Positions 34,836 through 43,778 of a stretch of 64,000 nt of DNA are shown here, piece by piece. Position 1 is the stretch's first letter; each line of letters begins with the position of its first letter. The stretch lies in assembly GCA_965202675.1 (NCBI GenBank), contig OZ241842.1, forward strand, positions 2,666,001 to 2,730,000, written 5' to 3'. The stretch comes from CATQHD01 sp965202675. Its GTDB lineage: Bacteria > Actinomycetota > Acidimicrobiia > Spongiisociales > Spongiisociaceae. Below the pieces are notes generated by a model that was given only the letters and a program-made list of their open reading frames with translations, was not told the origin of the DNA and searched no databases. The translations under genes were made by a program, and so were the position numbers.

Positions 34836-35846
34836 ATGCCAAAAAAACTGAGAACAACGACCCCGTTCGCCTGGGCGGTCGCGTTGCTGTCGCTGGCGTT
34901 GCTGGCGGCGGCCTGCGGCGGCGACGACGACTCGAGAGGACGCTCGGCCGACGACCCGTTCCGGGTTGCCCTGGTCGCACCCAGCGCCAGGAACGATCTG
35001 GCCTTTACGCAGAGCATGTTCGATTCGCTGGCCAGGCTGAGCGCGGACTACAACATCGAGATCGAAGTCACCGACGGCACCTTCGTCATCGAGGACGCGG
35101 CGGTCGCCATCCGCAGCTACGCGGATGACGGGTTCGACATGGTGATCGCCCACGGTTCCCAGTACGGGGGGTCGGTCTCCGAGATCGCCAAGGACTTCCC
35201 CGACACGGTGTTCGCCTGGGGCACCAGCCGCGACACCTTCGGGCTGTCCAACGTCTATTCCTACAGCGTTGCCTCCGAGCAGGGCGGCTACGTGAACGGC
35301 GTGCTGGGGGCCCGCCTGACCGAATCGGGGATCATCGGTGTGGTGGGACCGATCGAGGTGGGCGACATCAAGGCCTACATCGACGGTTTCGTCAACGGTG
35401 CGGCCGCCACCGACCCCTCGGTTACCGTGAACGTCAACTACATCGACTCCTTCAGCGATGTGGCGCTGGCCGCCGAGGCCGCCCAGGCCCACGTCGACGC
35501 AGGCGCCGATGTCATGACCGGCGTCTCGCAGATGACGGTGGGGGCCACCGGGGTGGCCAACGACCACGGCGTCTACTGGTTCGGCGCCCAGTCCAACCAG
35601 ACCCCGCTGGGCGAGGACATAGTGGTGGCGTCTGTGGTCTATTCGTGGGAGTTCCAGCTCAGCCAGATACTCGATGACATGTTGAACGGCGAGCTCAACG
35701 GGCGGGTGATCGTGGCCGACCTGGCCAACGGCGGCCTGCGGATGGTCTACAACCCCAGCGTGCTGCTCTCCGTCGAGGATCGGGCGGCGGCCGACGCAGC
35801 CGAGGAGGGCATCAAGGCTGGCTCGATCTCGATCGGCGTCGGATAG
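34836..35846 (+). CDS. BMP-family ABC transporter substrate-binding lipoprotein
   Basis: A 336-residue lipoprotein with GAAGGAGGAG upstream. The signal peptide ends LALLAAAC (lipobox), followed by GGDDDS and the mature BMP domain: FRVALVAPSARNDLAFTQSMFDSL, DMVIAHGSQYGGSVSEIAKDFPDTVFAW, EQGGYVNGVLGARLTESGIIGVVG and GADVMTGVSQMTVGATGVANDHG. BMP/PnrA-type binders mostly bind nucleosides or purine-like ligands. It is followed by two permeases and a two-domain ATPase, a complete importer. Being in the Mo-hydroxylase operon, it may import that enzyme's substrate. Confidence 0.9.
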   Translation: MPKKLRTTTPFAWAVALLSLALLAAACGGDDDSRGRSADDPFRVALVAPSARNDLAFTQSMFDSLARLSADYNIEIEVTDGTFVIEDAAVAIRSYADDGFDMVIAHGSQYGGSVSEIAKDFPDTVFAWGTSRDTFGLSNVYSYSVASEQGGYVNGVLGARLTESGIIGVVGPIEVGDIKAYIDGFVNGAAATDPSVTVNVNYIDSFSDVALAAEAAQAHVDAGADVMTGVSQMTVGATGVANDHGVYWFGAQSNQTPLGEDIVVASVVYSWEFQLSQILDDMLNGELNGRVIVADLANGGLRMVYNPSVLLSVEDRAAADAAEEGIKAGSISIGVG

Positions 35847-35864
35847 CAAAACGGACCGCGAATC

Positions 35865-35895
35865 CCCCCGGCGGAGGCTCCTTGCCCGCCGGGGG
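35865..35895 (+). terminator. Strong intercistronic hairpin between binder and permease genes
   Basis: CCCCCGGCGG (35865-35874) pairs with CCGCCGGGGG (35886-35895) around an 11-base loop, starting 18 bases after the binder stop, without a T-tract. Hairpins after binder genes commonly stabilise that part of the mRNA or cause partial termination, giving more binder than permease. Confidence 0.6.
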
Positions 35896-35934
35896 ATCGC
35901 CCCGGGCTGTGTGTAGAAGCGGGTAAAAGAACCT

Positions 35935-37095
35935 TTGTTGCCGCTGGACCGGAGACGGTTCTTGACCCGGCTGGCCGGACCGGGCGTGCTCATCGGTGCG
36001 GTGCTGGCCGCCGCCGTCATCGGCGCGATCATGCTGGCGGCGCTGGGGGCCAGTCCCCTGGAGGGATACTGGGCTCTCATCGAGGGCGCTTTCGGCGGCG
36101 GCAGGAAACTGGCCGACAGCGCCCTTAAGGCCATGCCGCTGCTCCTGGTGGGGGTGGGGATCACCGTCTCCTTTCGGGCGGGGGTGATCAACATCGGCGG
36201 AGAGGGCCAGATCATCGCCGGAGCGATCCTGTCGACCCTGTTCGTCATGGCGCTCCCCGGCATCCCCAGGCCCCTCCTCCTGCCGATGGTCGTCTTGGTG
36301 GGCGCCGCCGGGGGCGCCTTATGGGGCGGGATGGCCGGGGTGCTCAAAGCCTACGCCGGGGTCAACGAGATCCTGAGCACGATCATGCTCAACATCGTTG
36401 CCGTCCAGATACTCAACCTGCTGCTGCGGGGGCCGATCATGGACCCGGCCGAGATCGAGCGGGGATCGCGCATCCCCCAGACGGTGCGCCTCAGCTCCAA
36501 CGCCGACCTTCCCGTCCTGCCGGGCGGCACCCGCCTCCACCTGGGGGTGGTTATCGCGGTGGTGATGGCCGTCGCCTGCTATTACCTGCTTTTCCGCACC
36601 ACCCAGGGGCTGCGGATCCGGGCGGTGGGGCACAACCCGTACGCTTCCAGGTACGCCGGCATGTCCATAAAGCGCAACATCATTCTGGCCCTGGTGTACA
36701 GCGGTGCCATGTGCGGGATCGCCGGGGTAACCCTGGTGTTCGGCAGCCTGGGCCACCGGCTGGCCACCGACGGCGGGGCCACCACCTTCACCGGAGCGGC
36801 CGGTTTCAACGGCATCGTGGCCGCTCTGTTCGGGGGCTTGCATCCTCTGTGGACGATCCCCGCCGCTTTCCTGTTCGGCGCCCTGCTGGTGGGCGCCAAC
36901 GCCATGCAGCGGGCGGTGCAGGTTCCGGCCGCCCTGATCCTGGCCCTGAACGGCCTGGTGGTGGTGTTTGTGGTCGGCACCATCCGGATTAGGGAACGGC
37001 TGTCGGCGGCCGCCCGGCTGGAGTCCGAGCGCGTCAGGTCTTCCTCTCCGGCCCCGGCGGCCGAGCCGGATGCGGTTCATGAGGCGCCGCCGTGA
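35935..37095 (+). CDS. BMP-type ABC transporter permease 1 (NupP/YufP-like)
   Basis: A 386-residue membrane protein. An in-frame stop at 35914 forces the start to TTG 35935 or 35938; no good ribosome site is visible, so the start is uncertain. Hydrophobic helices include VLIGAVLAAAVIGAIMLAAL, MPLLLVGVGITVSF, LLLPMVVLVGAAGGALWGG and AALILALNGLVVVFVVGTI. Family hallmarks are FRAGVINIGGEGQIIAGA, GVNEILSTIMLNIVAVQILNLLL and LRIRAVGHNPYASRYAGMSIKRNI (ATPase contact). It resembles permeases of nucleoside importers. Its stop overlaps the next gene as GTGA. Confidence 0.88.
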   Translation: MLPLDRRRFLTRLAGPGVLIGAVLAAAVIGAIMLAALGASPLEGYWALIEGAFGGGRKLADSALKAMPLLLVGVGITVSFRAGVINIGGEGQIIAGAILSTLFVMALPGIPRPLLLPMVVLVGAAGGALWGGMAGVLKAYAGVNEILSTIMLNIVAVQILNLLLRGPIMDPAEIERGSRIPQTVRLSSNADLPVLPGGTRLHLGVVIAVVMAVACYYLLFRTTQGLRIRAVGHNPYASRYAGMSIKRNIILALVYSGAMCGIAGVTLVFGSLGHRLATDGGATTFTGAAGFNGIVAALFGGLHPLWTIPAAFLFGALLVGANAMQRAVQVPAALILALNGLVVVFVVGTIRIRERLSAAARLESERVRSSSPAPAAEPDAVHEAPP

Positions 37096-38024
37096 GTGAG
37101 TTTTTCACGGTTTCGGTTCTCCTGGCGATGGCGGCTTCGGGCATCAGGCTGGCCACCCCCTACCTGCTGGCCGCCCTGGGCGAGACCCTGGGCCAGCGCA
37201 GCGGCGTCCTCAACCTGGGTGTGGAGGGGGTCATGCTGCTCGGTGCGTACGGCGCCTACTTCACCACGCTGCGGACCGACAACGTACTGGCGGGGATAGC
37301 GGTCGGCATGGCGGTGGGCGGGGTGATGGGGATCATCTACGGGGTGGTAACGCTGGCGCTGAAGGCCAACCAGGGCATCAGCGGCATCGGAATCTACATC
37401 TTCGGCCTGGGGTTGAGCGACTTTCTGTTTCAGAGGCAGGTGGGTACGCCCACCCCCATCGATGGGTTGAGCGGCTGGTCGCTCCCCCTCCTGGGCGACA
37501 TCCCCTGGATCGGCGAGGTCTTCTTCCGGCAGAACGTCCTCGTGTATGCGGCCTTTCTGCTGGTTCCGGCGGTCTGGTTCGTCGTCAACCGCACCCCCTT
37601 CGGACTGAATGTCCGGGCGGTGGGGGAGACCCCGGAAGCCGCCGACAGCCTGGGGGTCGGCGTGGACAGAACCCGGTACATCACCATCTTCTTCGGCAAC
37701 ATGCTGGCCGGTCTGGCCGGGGCGGCTCTGGCCCTGGAGCTGGGCATCTTCCAGCAGAACCTGACCAACGGGCAGGGGTTCATCGCCATCGCCCTGGTCT
37801 ACTTCGGGGCCTGGCGTCCGGCGGGGGTAATGGCCGGATCGCTGGTGTTCGGGCTGGTCTCGGCCATGGTATTGCAGTGGAAGACGCTGGGCATCGTGGC
37901 GGGCACCACCGCCAGCATCGTGGGCATGCTGCCGGCCATCCTCACCATCCTGGTGCTGGTGCTGGTGTCCCGCCGCACCGGAGGGCCGGCGGCGCTGACC
38001 AGGCCGTTCGAGCGGGGGCAGTGA
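37092..38024 (+). CDS. BMP-type ABC transporter permease 2 (NupQ/YufQ-like)
   Basis: A 310-residue membrane protein starting at GTG 37092 within a GTGA overlap with permease 1. Hallmarks are GIRLATPYLLAALGETLGQRSGVLNLGVEGVMLLGA, FGLNVRAVGETPEAADSLGVGV (ATPase contact loop) and NGQGFIAIALVYFGAWRPAGVMAGSLVFGLV. It pairs with permease 1 to form the heterodimeric channel of a nucleoside-type importer. The ATPase gene starts six bases after its stop. Confidence 0.9.
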   Translation: MSEFFTVSVLLAMAASGIRLATPYLLAALGETLGQRSGVLNLGVEGVMLLGAYGAYFTTLRTDNVLAGIAVGMAVGGVMGIIYGVVTLALKANQGISGIGIYIFGLGLSDFLFQRQVGTPTPIDGLSGWSLPLLGDIPWIGEVFFRQNVLVYAAFLLVPAVWFVVNRTPFGLNVRAVGETPEAADSLGVGVDRTRYITIFFGNMLAGLAGAALALELGIFQQNLTNGQGFIAIALVYFGAWRPAGVMAGSLVFGLVSAMVLQWKTLGIVAGTTASIVGMLPAILTILVLVLVSRRTGGPAALTRPFERGQ

Positions 38025-38029
38025 TTCTC

Positions 38030-39619
38030 ATGCCGCCCGCGGAAACCATGAAAACGGAGGAGGGCCGGCCGGACCGGACCAGCGGGGCGGGCGGCGGCGG
38101 CGCGTTGCTGGAGATGATCGGGATAACCAAGCGGTTTCCGGGGGTGCTGGCCAACGACCGGGTGGACTTCGATGTGTATGCAGGCGAGGTGCATACCCTG
38201 CTGGGGGAGAACGGGGCGGGCAAGAGCACCCTGATGAAGATACTCTACGGCCTCTACTCCGCCGACGAGGGGGAGATCCGGCTGCACGGCCGTCCGGTTT
38301 CCATCGAGTCGCCCTCCGACGCCATTGAGCTCGGAATCGGCATGATCCACCAGCACTTCATGCTGGTGCCCACCCTCACCGTGGCCGAGAACGTGGCCCT
38401 CGGCCTGCCGTCCGGCCAGCGCATGAAGCGCCTGGTGCAGGACCTGAAGCCGGTGCGGAATCGCATCCGGGAGCTGTCCGACGCCTACGGGCTGCAGATG
38501 GACCCCGACGCCTACATCTGGCAGCTGGCGGTGGGGGAGCGGCAGCGGGTGGAGATCATGAAGGCCATCTACCGGGACGCCTCACTGCTGGTGCTCGACG
38601 AGCCGACTTCGGTGCTCACCCCGGCTGAGGTGGACGACCTGTTCTCCACCCTCCGGCGGATGAAAGACGACGGGCGGGGCCTGGTCTTTATTTCCCACAA
38701 GCTGCCCGAGGTGATGAGCCTGTCCGACCGGATCACCGTGTTGCGGGGCGGGCGGGCGGCGGGCCGCACCGCGCCGGCCGAGACCAGCCGGGAGGATCTG
38801 GCTCGGATGATGGTGGGCCGGGAAGTGCTGTTGACCCCCGCCCTCACCGAATCCGAGGCGGGGGAGGTGAGGCTCTCCATCGGCGGGCTGAACGTGCTCA
38901 GCGACCGCGAGACGCCGGCGGTGACCGACCTGGACCTGGCGGTGCGGGGCGGCGAGATCGTCGGCATCGCCGGGGTGTCGGGCAACGGCCAGCGGGAGCT
39001 GGCCGAGGCGCTGGCCGGATTGCGTCCGGTCGAGTCGGGGCAGGTGGTCATGGACGGTGTGGACACGACCGACAAGACCCCCAAGGAGATCCGCCGTCTG
39101 GGGGTTTCCTACATCCCGGAGGAACGGATGCGGGACGGCACGGTCGGTGAGCTCAGCGTCTCCGAGAACCTGATCCTGGTCGACCACGACCTGCCGCCTT
39201 TGAGCCGCCGCGGTCTCCTGGACTTCAAGGCGATAGCCGCCGTCTGCGCGGACCTGGTGGAGCGGTTCACGGTTAAGACCCCTTCGCTGGAAACTCCCAC
39301 CAGCCACCTGTCCGGCGGGAACATCCAGAAGGTGATAATCGCCCGCGAGCTGTCCGGCGAACCCAAGGTGCTGATCGCCTCCCAACCCACCAGAGGAGTA
39401 GACATAGGCGCCGCCGAATACATCCACTCCGTCCTGATGGGCCAACGGGCCGACGGAACCGCCATCCTCCTCATCTCCGAGGACCTGGATGAGGTAACAG
39501 GCCTGTCCGACCGTATAGCCGTGATGTTCGAAGGCCGGATAATGGGCGTCTTCGACCGGGAAAATGCCACCGTAGAACGCCTGGGCCTGCTGATGGCCGG
39601 CGTGTCGGACGACGCTTAG
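38030..39619 (+). CDS. BMP-type ABC transporter ATPase with two nucleotide-binding domains (NupO/YufO-like)
   Basis: A 529-residue protein from ATG 38030; ATG 38048 is an alternative. The first ATPase domain has LLGENGAGKSTLMKILYGL (Walker A), IHQHFMLVPTLTVAENV and SLLVLDEPTSVLTPAEV (Walker B). The second has a degenerate Walker A (VSGNGQRELAEALAG), HLSGGNIQKVIIARELS (signature) and VLIASQPTRGVDIG. One consensus and one degenerate site is usual for the sugar/nucleoside class (RbsA/YufO). In the first domain the signature reads LAVGERQRVEI rather than LSGGQ, as is typical for this class. It completes the importer and ends the long operon. Confidence 0.92.
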   Translation: MPPAETMKTEEGRPDRTSGAGGGGALLEMIGITKRFPGVLANDRVDFDVYAGEVHTLLGENGAGKSTLMKILYGLYSADEGEIRLHGRPVSIESPSDAIELGIGMIHQHFMLVPTLTVAENVALGLPSGQRMKRLVQDLKPVRNRIRELSDAYGLQMDPDAYIWQLAVGERQRVEIMKAIYRDASLLVLDEPTSVLTPAEVDDLFSTLRRMKDDGRGLVFISHKLPEVMSLSDRITVLRGGRAAGRTAPAETSREDLARMMVGREVLLTPALTESEAGEVRLSIGGLNVLSDRETPAVTDLDLAVRGGEIVGIAGVSGNGQRELAEALAGLRPVESGQVVMDGVDTTDKTPKEIRRLGVSYIPEERMRDGTVGELSVSENLILVDHDLPPLSRRGLLDFKAIAAVCADLVERFTVKTPSLETPTSHLSGGNIQKVIIARELSGEPKVLIASQPTRGVDIGAAEYIHSVLMGQRADGTAILLISEDLDEVTGLSDRIAVMFEGRIMGVFDRENATVERLGLLMAGVSDDA

Positions 39620-39620
39620 C

Positions 39621-40556
39621 GTGAAACAGGGCAGGGATCTGCCGCTTCATCAGGCGCTGCGGCAGGCGGCGGTGTGGTTGGAGCAGCCCGGCGGCTACCG
39701 GTTCGCGTGGACGATACCGTACAATCCGCACGGGTACGTTTCCCGCCGGTGGTTCCACAACCATTACGGAGAAGAAACCGGCAACGAACGCTTCATGTAT
39801 GTCGCCGAGCTGGTTCACGTTCACGGATGGGACAACTGGTACTACGGACGGAAATACCGGGCGTTGTCCCTGAACGGCTACTTCTACTGGCTGATGACCG
39901 ACCAGCTGGACATAACGTTCGGGCTGAACCGCAAACGGCTGGAGTACGTGTCGCCCTACGACGCGATAGCCCACCGGTACGACGCGGACGTCCGGGCGGA
40001 CGAGGCAATGCAGGACGGGCAGGCCGTCGTCCGGGAGGTCTTGGACGGGCTGATCGAACCGGGAATGCGGGTATTGGACGCGGGCTGCGGCACCGGATGG
40101 CTGCTCGACCGGTTCGCCGACCGGATCGACCCGAAACAGTATGTGGGAATCGACCCTTCGGAGCTGATGTTGCGGCAGCACGCAGCGAAGCATCCCGCGT
40201 ATGTGAACCGCCTGATCCGAGCGCCGATCTACGACTTCTACCCGCATGAGCCGTTCGACTTGGTAGCCGCCGTCGGCGGGGCAGGCTCGTATTGGACGGC
40301 GGAAGACCTGGCGAAAATGCCGCTGCTGTGCGACGGCCGGTGGGCAGCAACAACCTTCAACGACCTAAAGGGCAAAAGCCAGCAGGTCTACCAGAAATGG
40401 CAGTTCACAGAGGTGTATCAGGACTGCGAAGACAAATGGTCGGACCTGGCCGACGGGAACGTCCAAGCCGCCGGAGCCCGCAGCCGACTATATCAAGGAA
40501 CAACCGAAGGCGAAGTTGACTTTATCGATTCTGGGTCCCTCGGCAATAACAAGTAA
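39621..40556 (+). CDS. Class I SAM-dependent methyltransferase (C-terminus possibly replaced)
   Basis: A 311-residue protein whose GTG start comes one base after the ATPase stop. A long N-terminal region (QPGGYRFAWTIPYNPHGYVSRRWFHNHYG) precedes the Rossmann methyltransferase domain with motif I MRVLDAGCGTGWLLDRF (about 148-164) and YVGIDPSELML (acidic loop, SAM ribose). No substrate clue is apparent. The last ~15 codons run into an abruptly AT-rich region (from about 40515), so the native C-terminus may have been cut by the acquisition of the islet that follows. It may be translationally linked to the importer operon or merely adjacent. Confidence 0.75.
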   Translation: MKQGRDLPLHQALRQAAVWLEQPGGYRFAWTIPYNPHGYVSRRWFHNHYGEETGNERFMYVAELVHVHGWDNWYYGRKYRALSLNGYFYWLMTDQLDITFGLNRKRLEYVSPYDAIAHRYDADVRADEAMQDGQAVVREVLDGLIEPGMRVLDAGCGTGWLLDRFADRIDPKQYVGIDPSELMLRQHAAKHPAYVNRLIRAPIYDFYPHEPFDLVAAVGGAGSYWTAEDLAKMPLLCDGRWAATTFNDLKGKSQQVYQKWQFTEVYQDCEDKWSDLADGNVQAAGARSRLYQGTTEGEVDFIDSGSLGNNK

Positions 40557-40596
40557 TCTTAATGCTGGCCTCACAATGCTAGCTTTAGAAGATAAT

Positions 40597-41400
40597 CTAG
40601 AATGGAAAAGGACCAGGCTTGTACGGAGGTTGCTCAGTGGCCGCTTCTGGGTCTCTTTTTCCCGAAATTATCGCGACAAAGTTGACTACCGAAGCAGTTG
40701 CTTCAGCACAGAGCATCGCATCTCGAAGGTTGGCATTACGATTGTGTTGTAGCTTGTTAGCTAAGTCCAATGAAGCCCTAGCATATTTACGAGCATATTT
40801 GTTTTGTCCACCAGCCACCTTAGCTACCAGATATCTGTCAAGTATTCGCTTAAAATCAGTTGGGCTAGGTTCCACATCTTCCTCTTCTAGCGGAGGATGT
40901 TGATCGGAATCAAAGACGATTTCTGCTAGTGAAAAAAGCGCCTCACGACAAAGATGTCCTATAGATTGGAATTGTTCTTCATTGGAGGCCGATTCTAATC
41001 GAGTTCGTATTTCACTCAAGGTTCTATCGACACGCGGCCAGCCAGTAATTTCTATCTCGCGTAATAGCTGCTGGTGGCCATCGCCCAGGTGACTGGGTTT
41101 ACTGTCTCTAAGGGCCGTTTTGATAGGCTCAATCAAACCAATTATGTATTCTCTACGTGATTGATATGTGGGTAGATCTCCGCTACTCCACTTGCCATAC
41201 CACCTCCATAGATCTGTATACGGAATCGGATTGTTGAATCCTAACAATCCCAGTAGCTTAGTCAATTCATTATACCATCCGGTATATTCGGTGTTGACTT
41301 CATTTATTCTTGGTCCACCAGTAGCAACTGCAATCATAGTACTTTGGATTTGATCAAGTAGTGCGACGATCTTGGACTTGATTGAATCTGTATTGGACAT
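40597..41400 (-). CDS. Hypothetical protein in an AT-rich islet
   Basis: A 267-residue protein of unrecognised family, all soluble and mostly helical by appearance. The N-terminal half has SIKSKIVALLDQIQSTMIAVA and WRWYGKWSSGDLPTYQSRREYI. The C-terminal half holds DFKRILDRYLVAKVAGGQNKYARKYARASLDLANKLQH, then DAMLCAEATASVVNFVAIISGKRD. No catalytic motif or membrane segment stands out. The gene and its flanks (about 40515-41440) are clearly AT-richer than the genes on both sides, which indicates horizontal acquisition. Similar orphan genes often lie in defence islands, but nothing here proves that role. Confidence 0.7.
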   Translation of the reverse strand: MSNTDSIKSKIVALLDQIQSTMIAVATGGPRINEVNTEYTGWYNELTKLLGLLGFNNPIPYTDLWRWYGKWSSGDLPTYQSRREYIIGLIEPIKTALRDSKPSHLGDGHQQLLREIEITGWPRVDRTLSEIRTRLESASNEEQFQSIGHLCREALFSLAEIVFDSDQHPPLEEEDVEPSPTDFKRILDRYLVAKVAGGQNKYARKYARASLDLANKLQHNRNANLRDAMLCAEATASVVNFVAIISGKRDPEAATEQPPYKPGPFPF

Positions 41401-41443
41401 CTGGTTTCTCCGATCTTGAATTTAGATCGCTTCTTCATAATCA

Positions 41444-43054
41444 TTATACCAACACGCCGGGGTTGAGGACGCCCTTGGGGTCGAGGTGCGCCTTGGCGCG
41501 GGCCAGGACATCGCCGAACAGGGGAGGGCGTTGCTTTTCGTACCAGGGTTGGTGGTCGCGGCCGATGGCGTGGTGGTGGGTGATGGTGCCGCCGTTGTTG
41601 ATTACCGCGTCCGAGACGGCGGCCTTGATCTCCCGCCACTGGTCGAGCATGGATGCGGGGTCGGCGGCGCAGTGGAAGGCGAAGTAGGGGGCGGGCCCGT
41701 CGGGGTAGGTGTGGCTGAAGCGGCACGAGACGGCGCCGTCCCGGCCGGTGGCGGCGCGGATTGCTTCCCGCGCCGCCTGCCGGACGGAGCGGTAGAAGTC
41801 CTCGAAGCGGTCCCAGGTGATGGCCGACTCGAAGGTGTCGGAGATGATTCCCAGGGGGGTGAGCACCTCTCGGTTGTAGGGCATCCTGATGAAGGCTTCC
41901 CGCCAGGCGCCGACCGCGCCCTTCAGATGGGCGCCGGGGTCGTTCCGCCAGTCGGCGTCGGGCGTTCCCCCGTGATCCAGGCAGATCTCCTCGGCCCGCT
42001 CCATCCAGGCCTCGACCGGATGGTCGGACGACTCGAAGGAGACCGCCATCAGGGTGAACGAACCGTCCCCGGCCCCGTTGACCGCCAGCTCCACCCCGTC
42101 GACGATGCGGGCGTTGGCGGGGAACAGGCCCGCCTGGGATATCCCCCGCACGGCGGCGGCGGCTTGGAGGAAGCCGGGGAAACGGAACCCGGCCGCCGCT
42201 TTGTGGGCCACCCGCCCCTGGAGCCGCATCCAGGCTTCGGTGATTACGCCGAGCGCGCCTTCGGAGCCGATGATCAGCCGGTCGGGGCTGGGGCCCGCCC
42301 CCGACCCCGGCAGGCGGCGGGATTCCATCGCCCCGGCCGGGGTCAGGCAGCGCACGCTCTCGACCAGGTCGTCTATGTGGGTGTAGAGGGTGGCGAAGTG
42401 GCCGCCGGAGCGGGTGGCGATCCAACCGCCCAGGGTCGAGTGCCGGAAGGACTGGGGGAAGTGGCGCAGGGTCATGCCGTGCGGCTTCAGGGCTGCTTCG
42501 AGCTCCGGGCCCCGCGCCCCGCCCTGGATGCGGGCCGCCCGCGATATCGGATCGACTTCGAGCACCCGGCTCATGCGGATCATGTCCACGGCGACGACTC
42601 CGTTGTAACCTTCGCCGATGTCGGGGGTAACCCCGCCCACCACCGACGATCCGCCTCCGTAGGGCACCAGCGCCGCCCCTGCCTCGCCCGCCCATTCCAT
42701 CAGCGCCGCCGCGTCGGCCTCGTTGCGCGGGTAGGCGACCGCATCGGGGGCGTGGGCGAAATCGCCGGAGAAGATGCGGATCGAATCGGGCTGCGACTGG
42801 CCGAAGCTGTGCAGAATCCGCTCGTAGGGTTCCTGCGTGCAAATCGGGGCCAGCCCGGGCGGCGGGTCCAGGCGGGGCGCCCGCAGTGCGATCTCGCCGA
42901 TCGGCGGCGGCCCGCCTCCGGCGTCATGCCCCCGTACGCCGAAGCCGCCGGCCAGGGTCGAAAGCAGCGCATCCCGGTCGCGGGGCGTCAAGCCCTCGCC
43001 TTCGTACCCCCATCCCCAGTACTTGAGCCGCTTCTCCGCGTTTCGGAACCGCAC
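41444..43054 (-). CDS. FAD-linked oxidase, alkyl-dihydroxyacetonephosphate synthase-like
   Basis: A 536-residue vanillyl-alcohol-oxidase-type flavoprotein, apparently starting at GTG 43054. The FAD-binding domain has VAYPRNEADAAALMEWAGEAGAALVPYGGGSSVVGGV, the PxGGGSS loop, and SFRHSTLGGWIATRSGGHFATLYTHIDDLV. The C-terminal cap ends with the signature GGTITHHHAIGRDHQPWYEKQ, the His-rich active-site motif of alkyl-DHAP synthases, then LDPKGVLNPGVLV. True AGPS makes ether phospholipids by swapping acyl for alkyl; bacterial relatives can be D-lactate or glycolate oxidase-like. No ether-lipid partner gene is adjacent. Confidence 0.85.
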   Translation of the reverse strand: MRFRNAEKRLKYWGWGYEGEGLTPRDRDALLSTLAGGFGVRGHDAGGGPPPIGEIALRAPRLDPPPGLAPICTQEPYERILHSFGQSQPDSIRIFSGDFAHAPDAVAYPRNEADAAALMEWAGEAGAALVPYGGGSSVVGGVTPDIGEGYNGVVAVDMIRMSRVLEVDPISRAARIQGGARGPELEAALKPHGMTLRHFPQSFRHSTLGGWIATRSGGHFATLYTHIDDLVESVRCLTPAGAMESRRLPGSGAGPSPDRLIIGSEGALGVITEAWMRLQGRVAHKAAAGFRFPGFLQAAAAVRGISQAGLFPANARIVDGVELAVNGAGDGSFTLMAVSFESSDHPVEAWMERAEEICLDHGGTPDADWRNDPGAHLKGAVGAWREAFIRMPYNREVLTPLGIISDTFESAITWDRFEDFYRSVRQAAREAIRAATGRDGAVSCRFSHTYPDGPAPYFAFHCAADPASMLDQWREIKAAVSDAVINNGGTITHHHAIGRDHQPWYEKQRPPLFGDVLARAKAHLDPKGVLNPGVLV

Positions 43055-43068
43055 TGGCGTAAACGGCT

Positions 43069-43500
43069 TCAGAGCCGGGTTCGGGTGGACCAGGGGTTGA
43101 TCACCTTGATCCCGCAGTTCTGGAAATCATCGACGTTTCGGGTAGCAACGCAGGCCCCGTAGGAACGGGCGATAGCGGCGATCTGGCAGTCGGCATAGCT
43201 GATCGGTAGCCCGGCGGCGCGGCGGGCGGAGGCGATCTCGGCGTAGGCGCGAGTCGAGAGACGGTCGAACGGCAGAATCCGCCCTTCGAAGTCGTCCCGA
43301 AGCATGTGTTCGATCTCGGAAGCCAGCCGGTCGCGTCGGCGGCCCGGCGGGAGAATGGCCGCGCCGTACCGTAGCTCGGCTTCGGATATCACCGAGAGAA
43401 AGACCGTTTCGGCGGGCTGCGCGGCCAACCAGGCCGCTGCGCCGGGGTCGGGCTCGGGACGTATCAGCTCCGAGACGACGTTGGTGTCAAGCAGTATCAT
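43069..43500 (-). CDS. PIN-domain toxin (FitB/VapC type)
   Basis: A 143-residue ribonuclease toxin. The acidic PIN triad and conserved positions are visible: ILLDTNVVSELIRP (Asp5), SVISEAELRYGAAILP (Glu40), ISYADCQIAAIARSYG (Asp about 104) and VATRNVDDFQNCGIKVINPW (Asp about 122). The FitB-like 'SELIRP' motif is typical. It follows the antitoxin gene by 9 bases on the minus strand, the normal arrangement. The cellular target would be tRNA or other RNA and is not deduced here. Confidence 0.92.
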   Translation of the reverse strand: MILLDTNVVSELIRPEPDPGAAAWLAAQPAETVFLSVISEAELRYGAAILPPGRRRDRLASEIEHMLRDDFEGRILPFDRLSTRAYAEIASARRAAGLPISYADCQIAAIARSYGACVATRNVDDFQNCGIKVINPWSTRTRL

Positions 43501-43509
43501 CGCCGTGGT

Positions 43510-43755
43510 TCAATCGAATCGGGGAGGTTCGCGCATCGGCTCGCGCGGCGGCGTTTCGAGATACACGCCGCCCAGGGCAGAGAAGCGGGATTGTATGGAG
43601 CGCGCCAGGTCGGCCGGTGGGGACTGCCCCCCGGCGAGCGCGGCGCGCAATATGCTTCGCGCCTCCTCTTCCATTGATCGATTGTGCCTGGCTGCCCGAA
43701 GTCGCAGACGGCGCTTCGTCTCATCGCCCAGATTACGGATTGTGATGCCAGCCAT
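43510..43755 (-). CDS. Ribbon-helix-helix antitoxin (FitA type)
   Basis: An 81-residue protein with GGAGGAGG upstream of the ATG. The N-terminal RHH DNA-binding motif is MAGITIRNLGDETKRRLRLRAARHNRSMEEEARSILR, a FitA signature. The C-terminus (YLETPPREPMREPPRFD) would thread into the PIN toxin active site. It is autoregulated in known systems, and three GATATC-centred sites lie just upstream at 43779-43813. Confidence 0.92.
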   Translation of the reverse strand: MAGITIRNLGDETKRRLRLRAARHNRSMEEEARSILRAALAGGQSPPADLARSIQSRFSALGGVYLETPPREPMREPPRFD

Positions 43756-43778
43756 ATCTTCGACCTCCTCCGCTGGTA

